This document shows positions 21,961-34,023 of a DNA stretch of 64,000 bases, one piece after another (the first letter of the stretch is position 1; each line of letters opens with the position of its first letter). The translations under genes and the position numbers were made by a program. Source of the DNA: Heterohyrax brucei (lineage: Eukaryota; Chordata; Mammalia; Hyracoidea; Procaviidae); assembly GCA_028571685.1 (NCBI GenBank), contig CM053143.1:138542829-138606828 (forward strand). Reading direction: 5' to 3'. The notes under the pieces were generated by a model. The model was not told the origin of the DNA and made no database searches. It worked only from the letters and a program-made list of their open reading frames with translations.

Positions 21961-22053
21961 ACCCCATAGCATCTCCAAGAAGCAACTAGCAGGTTTGAAC
22001 TTCTGACTTTTTGGTTAGCAGCTAAGTTCACAATTACTATGCCGTCATGCTTC
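21961..22053 (-). mobile_element. AfroSINE head half, inverted
   Basis: ACCCCATAGCATCTCCAAGA, AACTTCTGACTTTTTGGTTA and a weak antisense head. It abuts the tail of the plus-strand AfroSINE. Confidence 0.72.
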
Positions 22054-22504
22054 TAATTCAGTACAGCCTCCTTTTTAGTCTTAGAAGTACCTGATTTGGA
22101 TAAATTATATGACCATCTCTTTTAATGGCTATGCAAAAGAAGTTTGGATTTAACTGTGATGTGAAATAAGTGGAAGATTTTGAGTAGGGGAACAGTGTTA
22201 TTTCCTTTGTTTAAGAAAGATCTTTTGGGAGGTAAATAGACTGGGGAGAAGACACAGTAATAGAAGTGAGGTAGCCAGTTAGGAAACACTTACAGGGTCC
22301 AGGTGAGAGCTGATAGTGACTTGGATTGTAGACATGATAAAAATGAATGTATTTGGGATGCATTTTGAAAGGAAAGCTAATGTCTCATTGAGGGCTTGGA
22401 TATAAGCATGACAGAAAAATGGAAATCAAATATGACTTGTAGAATTTTGGTTTGAACAGCTGGATAGATGATGGCTTAATTTACTGAGTTAGAGACACTT
22501 TGGC

Positions 22505-22702
22505 TTTAGGTGCTGTCAAATTGATTTTGATTCATAATGATCCTAGGTGACAGAGTAGAACTGCCCACAGAGTGTTCTACGCCATAATCCTTATGGAAGC
22601 CGTTCACCTGCTCTTTCTCCTGAGGAGAAGCTGGTGGGTCTGAATTGCCAAATTTTGGGTTACAGCTGAGTACTTAACTATTGTGCCACCAGGGGTCCTT
22701 GG
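22505..22702 (-). mobile_element. AfroSINE, subtype C
   Basis: TTTAGGTGCTGTCAAATTGA, GACAGAGTAGAACTGCCCAC, CATAATCCTTATGGAAGCC, TTGGGTTACAGCTGAGTACT and the antisense head ending CCACCAGGGGTCC. Confidence 0.85.
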
Positions 22703-22734
22703 AGAGACCACACCAAATGGAAACCAAATTCACT

Positions 22735-22978
22735 GCCAGGGAACACTGCGATCCATGTGGTTTTCACTGGCTGATTTTCAGAACTAGATTGCCAGGACTT
22801 TCTTTCTACTCTGTCTTGATCTGGAAGTTCTACTGAAACCTATTCAGCATCATAGCAACATACAAGCCTGCACTGATAGATGGGTGGTATCTGCATATGA
22901 GTTGCATCAGCTGAAAATCAAACTTGGGTCTCCCACACGAAAAGTGAGAATTCTACCACTGAACTACCACTGCCTGCT
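22735..22978 (-). mobile_element. tRNA-Gly-headed SINE with RTE-leader-like body
   Basis: The complementary strand begins CAGTGGTAGTTCAGTGGTAG and AATTCTCAC, like tRNA-Gly with a recognisable A box, then GTGGGAGACCCAAGTTTG (weak B box). The body contains the same GACAGAGTAGAAAGAAAG and CCTGGCAATC words as the RTE leader. Not a functional tRNA. Confidence 0.72.
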
Positions 22979-23682
22979 AAAAAGAGCATTTATATAATGA
23001 AACATTGTCTTAAAGGACCTAAAAATCCTGTAAATCAAAGTTCCAAGTAATGTAATGAAGCAATTCTATGATGTAAAAACACTTAGCTAGACTCTCTGTT
23101 TTGATTTTTCTTTAAATAAGACTATGGCTGGATATTATTTTCTAGCCTCTTTTACCTGTATCTAACAATTTCATCCAGAAGCAGAGGTTTTAAAAACAAA
23201 TTCTCATCTCAGATCCCTCTGTTCTTGGTCAGGCAACCTTGTAATAATTTATTTTAAGTATTCATTTTGATGGTCTTCAAGGACCAGTCATGGTTCAGCA
23301 TGTCACTATGGAAACCAGCTCAAGTGCTGGTTTTATCAGTCTTCTCTACCTAAAATTCTCCTGTTGACCTGACCACTAAAGAGTGGAGATAGAGAGTAGC
23401 TGGGAAGAGCTCCAAACACAACCATGAATGTCACACTGGAAGACAAGGTGAGCAGCTATCTATCCATCCACAAAGGATGGCCAGACAATTGGAAAAGCAG
23501 AACAAGAACTACAGATCCCTTAAAGAAGGTTTTTCTTTCTTCCTTGGCAGAGTAAGAATAACTTACTTACCACCGCCTGGTCTTTCGTAGTCTACCTCTT
23601 CAGGTTACACACGACACATTAATCATATCAACTTCTGGAGTTCTACCTTTTAGAATGATTCCTTTTACTGCATAATATGAAC
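22979..23682. other. Unassigned DNA
   Basis: No recognised repeat. Confidence 0.35.
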
Positions 23683-24250
23683 CAGAATAGCCACCCATCT
23701 GTCAGTTCGCTGTCCTGCGGTGGCTTGAGTGTTGCTCTGATGCTGGGAGCTATGGTACTGGTATTTCAAATACAAGCACGGTCACCCGTGGTGGATGAGT
23801 TTGAGTGGAACTTTCAGATTTAGACAGACTAGGAATAAAGGTCAGATCCACCAGGTACTCCCTGGAAACTATGGAGCAGTTCTGCTCTGTCCTATAGGGT
23901 CACTGTGAGTCAGAAATGACATGATGCCAGTGGGTTTGGTTTTTGGTTTGGTTAGGAAAACAGGTCTAATGCTCTACTTCTGAAAATTAGCCAATGAAAG
24001 CCTAGTGGATCACAATAGAATATCGTCTAATGCAGTACTGGAAGACGAGGCCTCTGGGTGGGAAGACCTGTATGACAGCTGTAACAGAGGACGCAAGCAT
24101 ACATACGGTTGTGAAGATGGCACAGGGCCAGGCAACACCTCGTGCTGTTATATGCAAGTCATGCAGGGTCTTTATGAGTCAGAATTGATGAAAACAGGTT
24201 TGGGTGTTTTTTTTGCAGTTGGAGCTGACTCAGTGCAACCAACAGCAACA
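23683..24250 (+). mobile_element. RTE 5'-leader/3'-end chimaera
   Basis: The leader (CACCCATCTGTCAGTTCGCT, GTATTTCAAATACAAGCACG, GACAGACTAGGAATAAAGG; after a SINE piece, TACTTCTGAAAATTAGCC) is joined near 24070 to the RTE 3' end (GACAGCTGTAACAGAGGACG, GCACAGGGCCAGGCAACACC, TTTATGAGTCAGAATTGATG). The coding region is absent. A second tail-like word follows at 24217-24250. Confidence 0.72.
23847..23953 (+). mobile_element. AfroSINE 3' half inside the RTE chimaera
   Basis: CCACCAGGTACTCCCTGGAA, CTATAGGGTCACTGTGAGTC, ATGATGCCAGTGGGTTTGG and a TTGGTTTGG tail. The RTE leader resumes afterwards. Confidence 0.82.
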
Positions 24251-24312
24251 TGCAGCACAGAGTAGGCCCAGGGCATTGAGCAGAGGTGGGGAACAATATT
24301 CGAAAACAGATA

Positions 24313-24950
24313 TTGTCAAGGATTGAACAGTGTTCCCCCCCTAAAATGTGTATGGGGTTTGGCTTATCCATGATTCCTGGTATTGTGTTATGTTCCTCCA
24401 TGTTGTAAATCCTGCCTGTATGATGATAGTGAGGCTGGATGGGTGGCAGTTGGGTTGATGGGGCAGAACTCAGTGTGTAAGTCTGTTTTGTGCCTTGAGG
24501 CAGTCTCACGAGATATAAAGGAAAGAAGCTAGCAGAGAGATTTGGGGACCTCATACCACCAAGACCACTGCTAACCACAAAGTTGGCAGTTCAAATCCAC
24601 CAGGCACTCCTTGAATACTCTGGGGGTCATTTCTATCCTGGCCCCTAGGGTTGCTGTGAGTCGGATTTGACACGACGGCACTTGGCTGGCATACCACCAA
24701 GAAGCAGTGCTGGGAGATGAGCATATCCTTTGGAAAAGACCCGGGGTCCCTGCACATCAGAATCTCCCGGTCCTGGGGGAGACTGATGACAAAGACCTTC
24801 TTCTAGAGGCAGCAGAGAAAGGCTTCCCCTGGAGCTGCTACTGTGAATTTGGACTTTTAGCCTACTGGACTGTGACCAAATAAAGTGTCTCTTTTTAAAA
24901 GCCATGCACTTGTGGTATTTTTGTTAGAGCAGTACCAGATGACTAAAGCA
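24313..24950 (+). mobile_element. Solo LTR, family A, split by an AfroSINE
   Basis: Starts TGTCAAGGATTGAACAGTGT. It contains TTGGCTTATCCATGATTCC, the TATA-like AGATATAAAGGAAAG, and after the SINE GGAGCTGCTACTGTGAATTT, AATAAAGTGTCTCTT (polyadenylation signal) and the end CAGTACCAGATGACTAAAGC followed by A. Confidence 0.85.
24565..24689 (+). mobile_element. AfroSINE, 5'-truncated, 13-bp target duplication
   Basis: CCACTGCTAACCACAAAGTT through GAGTCGGATTTGACACGACG. CATACCACCAAGA occurs identically at 24552-24564 and 24690-24702. This is the clearest target-primed insertion in the window. Confidence 0.92.
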
Positions 24951-25300
24951 GGTAAGTATTTTGTTTTTTTTTTTTTTTTTAGAAATGAAAGAAACTGTTC
25001 ATTCAAAATAAATTTTTAAAAAATGTAGAGCTAAATTTTACGTGAGTTGTTAATGCATTAACATCCTTTAGAAGAATCTTCTGTTTGCATAATAGACCTC
25101 AAGGCTCTTCTGCAACTTGTACTTTCCTGCCAGATGACTCCTCTGAGGGTGGATCCACGTCGCGCTGGCTCACTGCCTCCCACCCATGGCCCAGCACAGG
25201 GCTTGGACCGCAGGAGGGGCTCAAAACTATGTGTTGAATAAATGAATGAAAAACATTTGGCTGACACTGAGCTGCATTGTTGATAATAGTACTTCCCAGT
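24951..25300 (+). repeat. T tract and L2 3' end
   Basis: A T-rich run of about 20 bases lies at 24961-24981. The segment 25087-25252 ends CTATGTGTTGAATAAATGAA followed by TGAA and contains GGCCCAGCACAGGGCTTGGA, typical of an L2 3' end. Confidence 0.6.
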
Positions 25301-25762
25301 TGTCTTAAGCATCTGGCGCATCTATAACAGAAACACCACAAGTGGATGGCTTTAACAATGAGAAATTTGTTTTCTCACAGAAAAGTAGGCTGCAAGTCCA
25401 AATTCAGGGCATCACTGCTTGGAGGGAGTTCTTGGTCATCCATCTTCCCCTAGACGGGGAGCCTTTGAGGCACAGGGAACCTAGTTCCAACAGATGCACT
25501 CTGCTCCAGGCACTATTCTCTTGGTAGTCTGAGTTCCCCAACTCTCTGCTAGTTTCTCTTACCTTTGTACCCCAGGAGATTGCCTCAAGGCACAACACAC
25601 TCTTAAAGATTGAGTTCTGTCTCACTAAAACAACCACTGCCCATCCTCACTCATAGAGGCAGGACTTACAACCAGAAGATCACACAATACCGGGAATCCT
25701 GGCCTAGCCAAATTGCTACCCATGTTTTTTTTTGGGGGGGGGACATGGTTCAATCCATGACA
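25301..25762 (-). mobile_element. Solo LTR, family A, antisense
   Basis: Antisense order: TGTCTTAAGCATCTGGCGC, AACACCACAAGTGGATGGCT, TAGGCTGCAAGTCCAAATTC, ending GGTTCAATCCATGACA. CCAGT before and CTAGT after suggest a 5-bp duplication with one change. Confidence 0.85.
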
Positions 25763-26007
25763 CTAGTCTTCTGGATTTCTTAGACAAGTAATATTAAAAA
25801 AAAAATATATTTCAGGATCTGCATAATAAAGTTAATACATAGATCATTGAACAAGGACCGACAGTAACAGAATAATGCAACATACAACCACTATGATGGC
25901 TACTTCGTATACGAAAAGCTTTTTTTCTTTTAATTTTAGGAAGAACTTTCACCACAAAAAAGTAGAAAAGTTCTAAGACTAAAAGTTTTTTAAATCCAGT
26001 ATAAAGG
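25763..26007. other. Unassigned AT-rich DNA
   Basis: Poly-A and TATA-like runs only. Confidence 0.35.
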
Positions 26008-26128
26008 AGTTGTGGTGCCGTAACACTTAAACCACTCAGCTGTTAGCTGTAGGTGCTTCAGACCCGCCAGCCCCTCTGCAGGAGGAAGACTTAGCAATCT
26101 GCTTCTGTAAAGATCACAGGCCTGGAAA
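26008..26128 (+). mobile_element. AfroSINE, subtype C, 3'-truncated
   Basis: GGAGTTGTGGTGCCGTAACA, CCACTCAGCTGTTAGCTGTA, GCAGGAGGAAGACTTAGCAA and TCTGTAAAGATCACAGGCC. The tail is missing. Confidence 0.78.
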
Positions 26129-26758
26129 AGTTTTTGAAAAATTTTGCAACATTTTTATATTTCCCTTTTCATTACGCAATGAAAACTTTGCTATTGATTT
26201 ATACTTGTATAGTAGTCCAGTGTTTGGAAGTCAGCCATAGTTGAACTGTTTGCCTAAAACATTTCCCAGGTCGTATGATTTTCTCGTCTTTCTGCCATCA
26301 AGTTGACTGCGACTCATGGTGGCCCCACGTACAATGAAACAAGATGACGGCTTAGTCATGTGCCATGCTGTCCCCTTGTGGCAAACAAGTGAGTGGACAA
26401 ATGAAACAGACACAGATGACAATCTGGGAACCCAGAAGAGAACAAATGAAAGGAAGAAGAATTAGATCAAACTCTGAAGGAGACACTAAGTGAAATGAAA
26501 AAGTAAATGAGGCACCTTTGGACTGTAGGCACACCACAAGCCAGCTGTGGGCATCATGGCCATTCTGAAACAAAGACAGCAGCACTGCGAGCGAGGAGCA
26601 CAGGAGGGTAAATGTCACAGAATTCCCAATCGGATGCAGAGATACTGGGTAGGCAAGCCTGCAGCAAAGCAAGGTGAGCAGAACATGATCTGTATCTGAG
26701 GAGGGAGAAACTGCAGGAATGCAGGTGAGAGCCCTAAGGATCCAGGTGACCATAGATC
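26129..26758. other. Unassigned; short SINE-tail word at 26292-26340
   Basis: CTGCCATCAAGTTGACTGCG with ACTCATGGTGGCCCCACG is an antisense AfroSINE/RTE tail. The remaining sequence is unassigned. The 133-codon frame (26352-26753, minus) has no recognisable domain. Confidence 0.4.
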
Positions 26759-28034
26759 AGGGAGGGAGCCAGAAAATACAGATAGGAGTATTAACCACTA
26801 CCAGCCCCTGGTTATTTGGGTGGGTGGCTCTGGAGGGATGGAAGACCTTTGGAAGGGTGGCTAGAGACCCTCCACCTATCTGGACTCTGGGCAGCCCCTT
26901 GCCTTCTGTTTGCGTGCAGTCAGGTCCTGGGCACTGTCTGTACTCTGTGGGAAGTATATCAGTGCCCATGCAGAGACTGGGGGAAACACGCTTCCCACCC
27001 ACCCCTCCACCCTCCTCGTGACCAGCAGCTGGTCCCTTCCAACCAGTGATCCTCACGGTGTGCTCCTGTACAATTAGACCTCTGATGAGAGGCTGGTGCT
27101 CACTCCGCCCTTCCCATGCTACTCACCCAGTGACTAGTGACGCACTCACCTTTGACCTGACAGCCCAGCAACAGGTGGTGTGTACACACCCAGTGACCAG
27201 CAGGAACTCCCCCTGTCCCCACGCCTCGGTGACCAGCCAGCCAGATGTATCACCTCATCAGCAATGCTAATCACATCCCGACAGTTACCATCTATATGTG
27301 TGCGAGCTTATGAGCAGGAGATCCTAGTGCTCTCATCCAGTGTCCACTCAGCTGCAATGCCACACACCCCACACCCAAACAGTTCCTGTAGGCTGTCTGC
27401 ACTTGCACTGAAACTTCTTGATACCCCACCATCTGCTGAAATGCCAATTTGTGGACATACAGTGGATCATCCCCATCTATTTGGATAGCATTCTCTCACA
27501 GCCGATACAGAGATGGCCTGCCCTGACCTCCAGAGAGCATACTAACTACTGGGACTAACCCAGAGGGCCTAAAGTCCCACAAGGGATATGGAAGAACTCT
27601 GACCACCCAATGTAAGTCACTCAATATCAGGGGAAGAACCTATTCTTCTACCTCCTCTCAATCCAGCAAAAGAGGACATACAAGCCTAGCCATAGAAAAG
27701 TGCATGGGTGAGACCCAGCATACTCACTAGTGAGAGGATGTTATACCAGCCAATAGAACACCACCAAAGTCACACATAGACTGGAACTACAAAACAACAA
27801 CATTTAAAACAATACAAAGGAGGAAAAATATTATAAAGAAAAAAAGAAGAAACTAACCTCTGGGTACACCAAAACAATTTGTACAAAACAAACACGTTCA
27901 ACTGATAAGAAAGAAAGAAAGAAAGAAATACCTTAATGCCTCAGAGGCAGCAGACAATAACAAATCTTATGAAGAAATAGGATACAATGACTCAAACAAG
28001 TAAACAAAGTAAAGGGGAAGAAAACCTTCCTGAG

Positions 28035-28564
28035 TGCCATGGATTGAACTGTGTCCCCCCAAAAATATGTATAGAAATTTGGCTGGGTTGTGATTACGAG
28101 TATTGTGTGGTTGCCCTCTATTTTGTGATTTTCTTATGCGGTATGTTAAAGAGCATTAGAGTGGGACTGTAAATCCCTTCCTAAGGTCACCTCCCTGCTT
28201 TACTATAAAGGGAGTTTGTCCCTGGAGTGTGGCTTGCACCGCTTTTTATCCTTTTATCCTACAAGGGATAAAAGGAAAGTGAAGCAATCAGAGAGTTTGG
28301 AACCTCACACAATCAAGAAAGCACCACAGGGAGAAGAGCGCTTCCTTCAGACCTGAGGTTCCTGTTCCGAGATGCTCCCTGGACAAAGACTGATGCAACA
28401 CAAGGACTTTCCTCCAGAGCCAACAAAGAGTGAAAGCCTTCCCCTGGAGTGGATACCCTGAGTTTGGACTTGTAGCCTACCAAACTGTGTAAGAGTAAAC
28501 TTTTCTTTGCTAAATCCATCCACTCTGTGGTATTTCTATTAGAGCAGTACCAGATGACCAAAAC
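28035..28564 (+). mobile_element. Solo LTR, family A, in the L1
   Basis: Starts TGCCATGGATTGAACTGTGT and ends near AGCAGTACCAGATGACCAAA. CCTGAG precedes it (28029-28034) and follows it (28565-28570). Confidence 0.88.
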
Positions 28565-29886
28565 CCTGAGGGAGAAACGGTAATAGAAATACCTGATGAG
28601 GAGTTAAAAAGACTGATATATAGGATCCTCAAAGAGGTCAAGGAAATGACACACAAAACTCTAAAAGAATTCAGGAAAATGATATAAGAACAAACAACAA
28701 AATAGATAGACAATTAGAAACCATATAAAAAAACAACTAGAAATCCAGAAGATTAACAATAAAATACCGAGTTAAATATAATTTGATGGAAGGACATAGA
28801 AGTAGAATTGATTCAATGGAAGAAAGAATCAGCAAAATGTGGATAAATCCCATGCTACTAATTTATTTGAGGAACAGTCAGAAGAAAGAATGAAGAAAAA
28901 TGAAGATAGCCTAAGAGTTATGTAAGACACTATCAAGAGGAATGATTTGTGCATAACAGGATTTCTAGAAAAGGACTGGGAATAAAAGCAGAGAGAGAAT
29001 TTTTTGAAGCTTTATTTGCAGGAAAAGTCCCTAACATTATAAAAGATGATGTTTCCATCCAAGAAGCTCAGTGAACCCCATACAACACACATCCAAAAGA
29101 AAGCCACCATGACAAACTGTAATTAAACTTTCCAAAACCAAAGACAAAAGAAGAAGTCTGCGTGAAGCTCGTAATAAATGCAATATCACCTGTATAGCAG
29201 CACCACTAAGAACAAGCACTGGTTTCTCAGCAGAAGACATGTAGGCCGTGGGATGATATGTATAACAACGGAAAGAAAAGAATTGCCAACGAAGAATCAG
29301 ATGCATTGCAAAACTGAACTAAGAGGATTTTTAAAAACCAGAACAACCTTACAAGATACATAAAGAGAGGCTTTCTAACAGAGAACCAATAACATCAAAC
29401 AACTTGAGATTGAGATATGGGACACCATCACTCAGATACCTACCCAGATAAAGAATTCATAAAAGTAAAACAAAGCTGCAAAGATAAAAGCAGGGAACCA
29501 GAGATGTCAATCTGTAAACAATGACAACCTGTAAACAATGACAACTTCAAATCAAAAAAGGTGGGAATAAATAGTATACTTACAGAAATTCCGCATAGAA
29601 AGAAAGTCAGGGTGATATCCGACTGTTTTAAACTCAGGAAGATAAACATAAATTTCAGAGTAACCACAACGAAAATTACTGAAATAAAGAAAAAAATGAA
29701 AAAAACTTGGTTAAACACAAAATCAACAACAATGAAGGGTATAAAAACCAAATCCATTAGAAAAAAGAGAAGCATTCAGCAGAGACAGTCAAGTAGAACA
29801 AAGAAACCATTAACACCATTCAGAAAAAAAAGTAGCGTGGAAGAAAATGGCAGCAGTAAATGCACACCCTTCCGTAATCACAGCTT

Positions 29887-30045
29887 GGAGCCCTGGTGGC
29901 ATAGTGTTTAAAAGCTCAGCTGCTAACCAAAAGGCTGGCAGTTCTAATCTACCAGCTGCTCCTTGGAAACCCTAAAGGGGCAGCTTTCCTCTGTCCTGTA
30001 GGGTCACTGTCTGTTGGAATAGAGTAGGCAGTACCTGACAACAAC
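29887..30045 (+). mobile_element. AfroSINE, subtype A, in the L1
   Basis: GGAGCCCTGGTGGCATAGTG to CAGTACCTGACAACAACTAT. TAATCAC lies just before (29875-29881) and just after (about 30048), a probable short target duplication. Confidence 0.9.
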
Positions 30046-31202
30046 TATAATCACGTTGAATACAAATGGTTTAAGAGTAGCAGTCAAGAGACAGAGAGCA
30101 CCAAAATGGATTAAATAAATAAATGACCCCTTAGTACATAGCCTAGAAGAGACACACCTTAGACACAAAGACATTAAAAAAAAAAAAAATTGAAGGATGG
30201 GAAAAAAATGTATCAAGCAGACAGTACTCAAAAGAAAGCAGGAGTGGCAATAAAAATCTCTGATAAAATAGACTTCAAGTCAAAATCCACTGAAAAGACA
30301 AATACAGGCATTATATAATGATGAGAGGGTCAATCCCCCAACAGGACATAACTGTAAAATAAACGTTTACAAACCTGGTGAGAGTACTCCAAAATACATA
30401 AAAACAGCTCTACCAGAACTGAAGAGAGAAATAGACAGTTCTACAAGAATAGCAGGAGAATTTAACACACACTTTCAATGAGTGACAGAAAAACTGGAAA
30501 GGAACTCAGTAAAGATAGATAAGATTGAAATAAATCAACCTACTCAACCTCATTGACGTATACAGAACACACCACCCAACAGCAGCATAGCGCCCCTTCT
30601 TCTCTAGTGTACAGGACTCACTCTTCAGGGTAGATCACATCTTAGGCCACAAAGGAATCCCCCGTACATTAAAAAATATTGAAATAATACAAAGCATCTT
30701 CTCTGATCATAACATCATATAACTTGAAAGCAGAAACATAAAGAACAAGGAAAAAGTTAAATACATAGAAAAACTGAATAAAGCCTTAGTTAAAAACTAC
30801 TGGGTGAAAGAAGAAATTAAAAATTCTTAGAATCAAATGAGAATGAAAATACAACATACCAAAACCTTGGGACACAGCAAAAACATTGCTCAGAGGAGAA
30901 TTTATAGCAATAAAATGCATATGTCAAAAGAGAAGACAGGGACAAAATCAATAGCTTAGCCCTTTAATTGAAAAAAAATAAACTGAAGGAGTAGCAAAAG
31001 GAGTCCAGTCACCAGAAAGAAGGAAATAATAAAAATCAGAGCAGAAATGAATGAAATATTAAATAGAAAAGCAATAATAGTAGAAGAATTTAACACATAC
31101 GTTCAGTGATGGACAGAACAAGACAAGAACTTGGTTCTTTGAGACAATCAATAAAATTAACAAACCATAAGTAAAATTGACAAAGAAAAGAAAAATGAAA
31201 AG

Positions 31203-31869
31203 ATGCAAATAACCAAAATAAGAAATGAGGTGGGTGATATTACAACAAAACCCAGTGAAATAAAAAGGATCATAACAGAATGGTACAAAAAGTTGTACTT
31301 CAACAAATGTGAAAACCCAGAGAAAATGGACAAATTTCTAGAAACACAGTACCTAGCTAAATTAATACCTATTGAGGTAGACAATTTGAATAGATGCATA
31401 ACAAAAGAAGAAACTGAAGATGTCATTAAAAAAGGAAAAGAAGCTTCCAAGAAGAAAAGCCCTGGCCCAGATGGCTTCACTGTTGAATTCTATGGAACAT
31501 TCGAAGGAGAGCTGACATCACTTGATTCAAACCATTCCAGAACATAGAAAATGAACTATTAATTCCTAATCATTCCATGAAACAAGCATAATCCAGATAT
31601 CAAAGCTAGGCAAAGACACCACTAAAACAGAAAATTAGACTAACATGCCTCATGAATATAGACACAAAAATTATCAACAAAATTCTAGCAACAGAATTCA
31701 ACAGCTTGTTAAAAAAATATATCATGCTCAAGTGGCCTTCATACGGGAGACTCAAGAATGGTTAAATATTAGAAATTCAATCAATGTAATTGACCATATA
31801 AATAAAACAAAGGAAAAGAATTACATGATCACCTTAATCAATGATGAAAAGGCATTTGATAAAATCTAA
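31203..31869 (+). pseudogene. L1 ORF2 reverse transcriptase, broken frame
   Basis: Two open stretches, 31203-31547 and 31645-31869, encode consecutive parts of L1 ORF2: the pre-RT linker (ITEWYKKLYFNKCENPEKMD), the SPGPDGFT motif, and RT box with [20 protein letters not shown] and DEKAFDKI. A frameshifted gap and stops separate them. The protein cannot be made. Confidence 0.9.
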
Positions 31870-32647
31870 CACCCTTTCCTGATAAAAACTTTCAGCAAAA
31901 TAGAAATAGAATGGAAATTCCTCAACATACTGAAGGACTTATACTCTTATGTAAAGCCAGCTGCCAACATTTTTCTCCATTAGAAAAGATCGAGAGTATT
32001 GCCACCTTGAAAATAGTAATGAGATAAAGATGCCTTTTGTCATAACTCTTATTCAATATTGTACCGGAAGTCTTAGCTAGAGTAGTAAGACAACACAGGG
32101 AAATAAAATGTGTCCAAATTGGAAAGAAAGAAGTGAATCTATCCTAATTCACAGCTATCATGATTCTATACATAGAAAATCCCAGACTCCACAAAATAAT
32201 TACTCAAACTAATAGAAGCAATCAGGGTACAAGCTCAGCACACAAAGATCAGCTGGGTTCTGCTATACTAACAAAGAGGACTCTGAAAAGAAAATCAATA
32301 AATCAATACCACTTACAGTAGCCCCCAAAAGGATAAAATACCTAGGAACAAACCTAACCAGGAATGTAAAAAACTCATGTAAGGGAAAGCATGCAATACT
32401 GCTGCAGGAAACTACATAAACAGAAAAATCAATTCACATTCAGGGATTGAAAGATTTAACACCGCAAAAATGCCAACACTACCAGAAGCAATTATAAATA
32501 TAATGTAATCTCCATTCAAATCCCAAAAATATTCTCTAATGAAATGGAAAAACTAATCTCTAACTTTATATAGAAAGAAAGAAGATGAACAAGACAGGAA
32601 ATCTCATACTTTTGATCTCAAAACTTATTATGAAACCAAAGCAAGCA

Positions 32648-32795
32648 AGCAAACAAATATGTTGCCACAGAGTCCAACCCAACTCACAGCTATCCAGTGA
32701 GACAGAGAACTGTCCCCATAGGGTTTCCAAAGAGCAGCTGGTGGATTTCAACTGCTGACCTTTTGGTTAGCAGTTGAGCTCTTAAACACTGCCCA
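32648..32795 (-). mobile_element. AfroSINE, subtype A, in the L1
   Basis: TTGCCACAGAGTCCAACCCA, TCCCCATAGGGTTTCCAAAG, GCAGCTGGTGGATTTCAACT, CCTTTTGGTTAGCAGTTGAG. The tail is shortened. Confidence 0.88.
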
Positions 32796-33515
32796 ACAGT
32801 GAATACATAACCCAATGAAACAGAATTGAGAAGCCAGAAATATCAGTCTATGGGCAGCTGATATTTCACAGACAAAGTCCATTCAATGGGGAAGAAACCA
32901 TCCATTTAACAAATGTTGCTGGCAAAATTTCATATCTGTATGCAGAAAAGTTAGTCAGGATTCATGCCTCACACCATGCACAAAAACTAACTCAAAAAGG
33001 ATCAAAGAACTAAATGTTAAAGCAAAAACTATAGAGTTCTTAGAAGACAATGTATGGTCAAAACTTGGGAACCTAATCTATTAAGCAAAACTAAAAATTC
33101 ACAAATAACCAAAGATAAATTACATAACTGGGACACCCTAAAAATTAAATACTTATGCTCATACGAAGACTTTACCAAGGGAGTAAAATGAGAACCAACA
33201 GATTGGGAAACAAATCTTTGGCAACGACATATCTGGTGAGGGTCTGATTTCTAAAACATACAGAAAACTTCAGCAACTGAACAACAAAAAGACAATCTAA
33301 TCAGAAAATGGGCAAAGGAAGTATAAACAAACACCTCACCAAAGAGAAAATTTAGGAAGCCAGCAAATACATGAAAACATTGCTTGTGATCATTGAATTT
33401 CACGGACATGCAAATCAAAACTGCAATGCGATACCATCTCACCCCAGAAAAAATGGCAATGATCAAAAAAACAGAAAGCAAAAAATGCTGGCAAGGTTGT
33501 AGAGGGATTGGAACT

Positions 33516-34023
33516 TGCCTTAGTTATGTAGTGCTGCTGTGACAAAAATAACACATTCAAACGGCTTTAACAAATAAAAGTTGATTTTCCTACAGTCTAA
33601 TAGGCTGAAAGTCCAAATTCAGGCCATTAACTCCAGGAGAAGACTTTCTCTGTTGGCTCTGGAGGAAGGTCCTTGTCATCAGTCTTCCATTGGTCTAGGA
33701 GATTCTCTGCACAGGAATCCCAGGTCCAAAGGACATACTCTGGTCTTGGTGCTGCTTTCTTGGTGTTATGAGGTCTCCCTGGCCCTCTGCTCACTTTTTC
33801 CTTTTATATCTCAAAAGAGATTGGCTTAAAACACAGTCTAATCTCATAGATCCCATCAACATAACTGCCACTAAGTCCATCTTATTAACATCGTAGTGAT
33901 AGGATTTACAATGCATAGAAAAATGACAGCAAATGACAAAAGAGTAGATAATCACATAGTCCTAGGAACTGTAGCGTAGCCAAGTTGACAGATATTTTGG
34001 GGGACGCAATTAAATCCATGACA
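33516..34023 (-). mobile_element. Solo LTR, family A, antisense, in the L1
   Basis: TGCCTTAGTTATGTAGTGCT to CAATTAAATCCATGACA. GAACT lies exactly at both edges (33511-33515 and 34024-34028), a 5-bp duplication typical of ERVL-class insertion. Confidence 0.92.

Larger units (their letters stand above)
21320..22495 (+). repeat. Old interspersed repeat, split by MITE and SINEs
   Basis: Words such as GTGTTCCAGGAGCTGAAGAT, TTATGTTCTGAGGGAGAGAC, TTTAGGGAAGACCTTTCTAA, and after the inserts AAGATCTTTTGGGAGGTAAA and CAGGGTCCAGGTGAGAGCTG, follow the order of a widespread old mammalian repeat. I cannot name the family. Confidence 0.45.

Noticed and set aside
27046-27488. Overlapping plus-strand frames as a gene
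   Set aside because: They lie in the GC-rich leader of the L1 and have no recognisable protein features.
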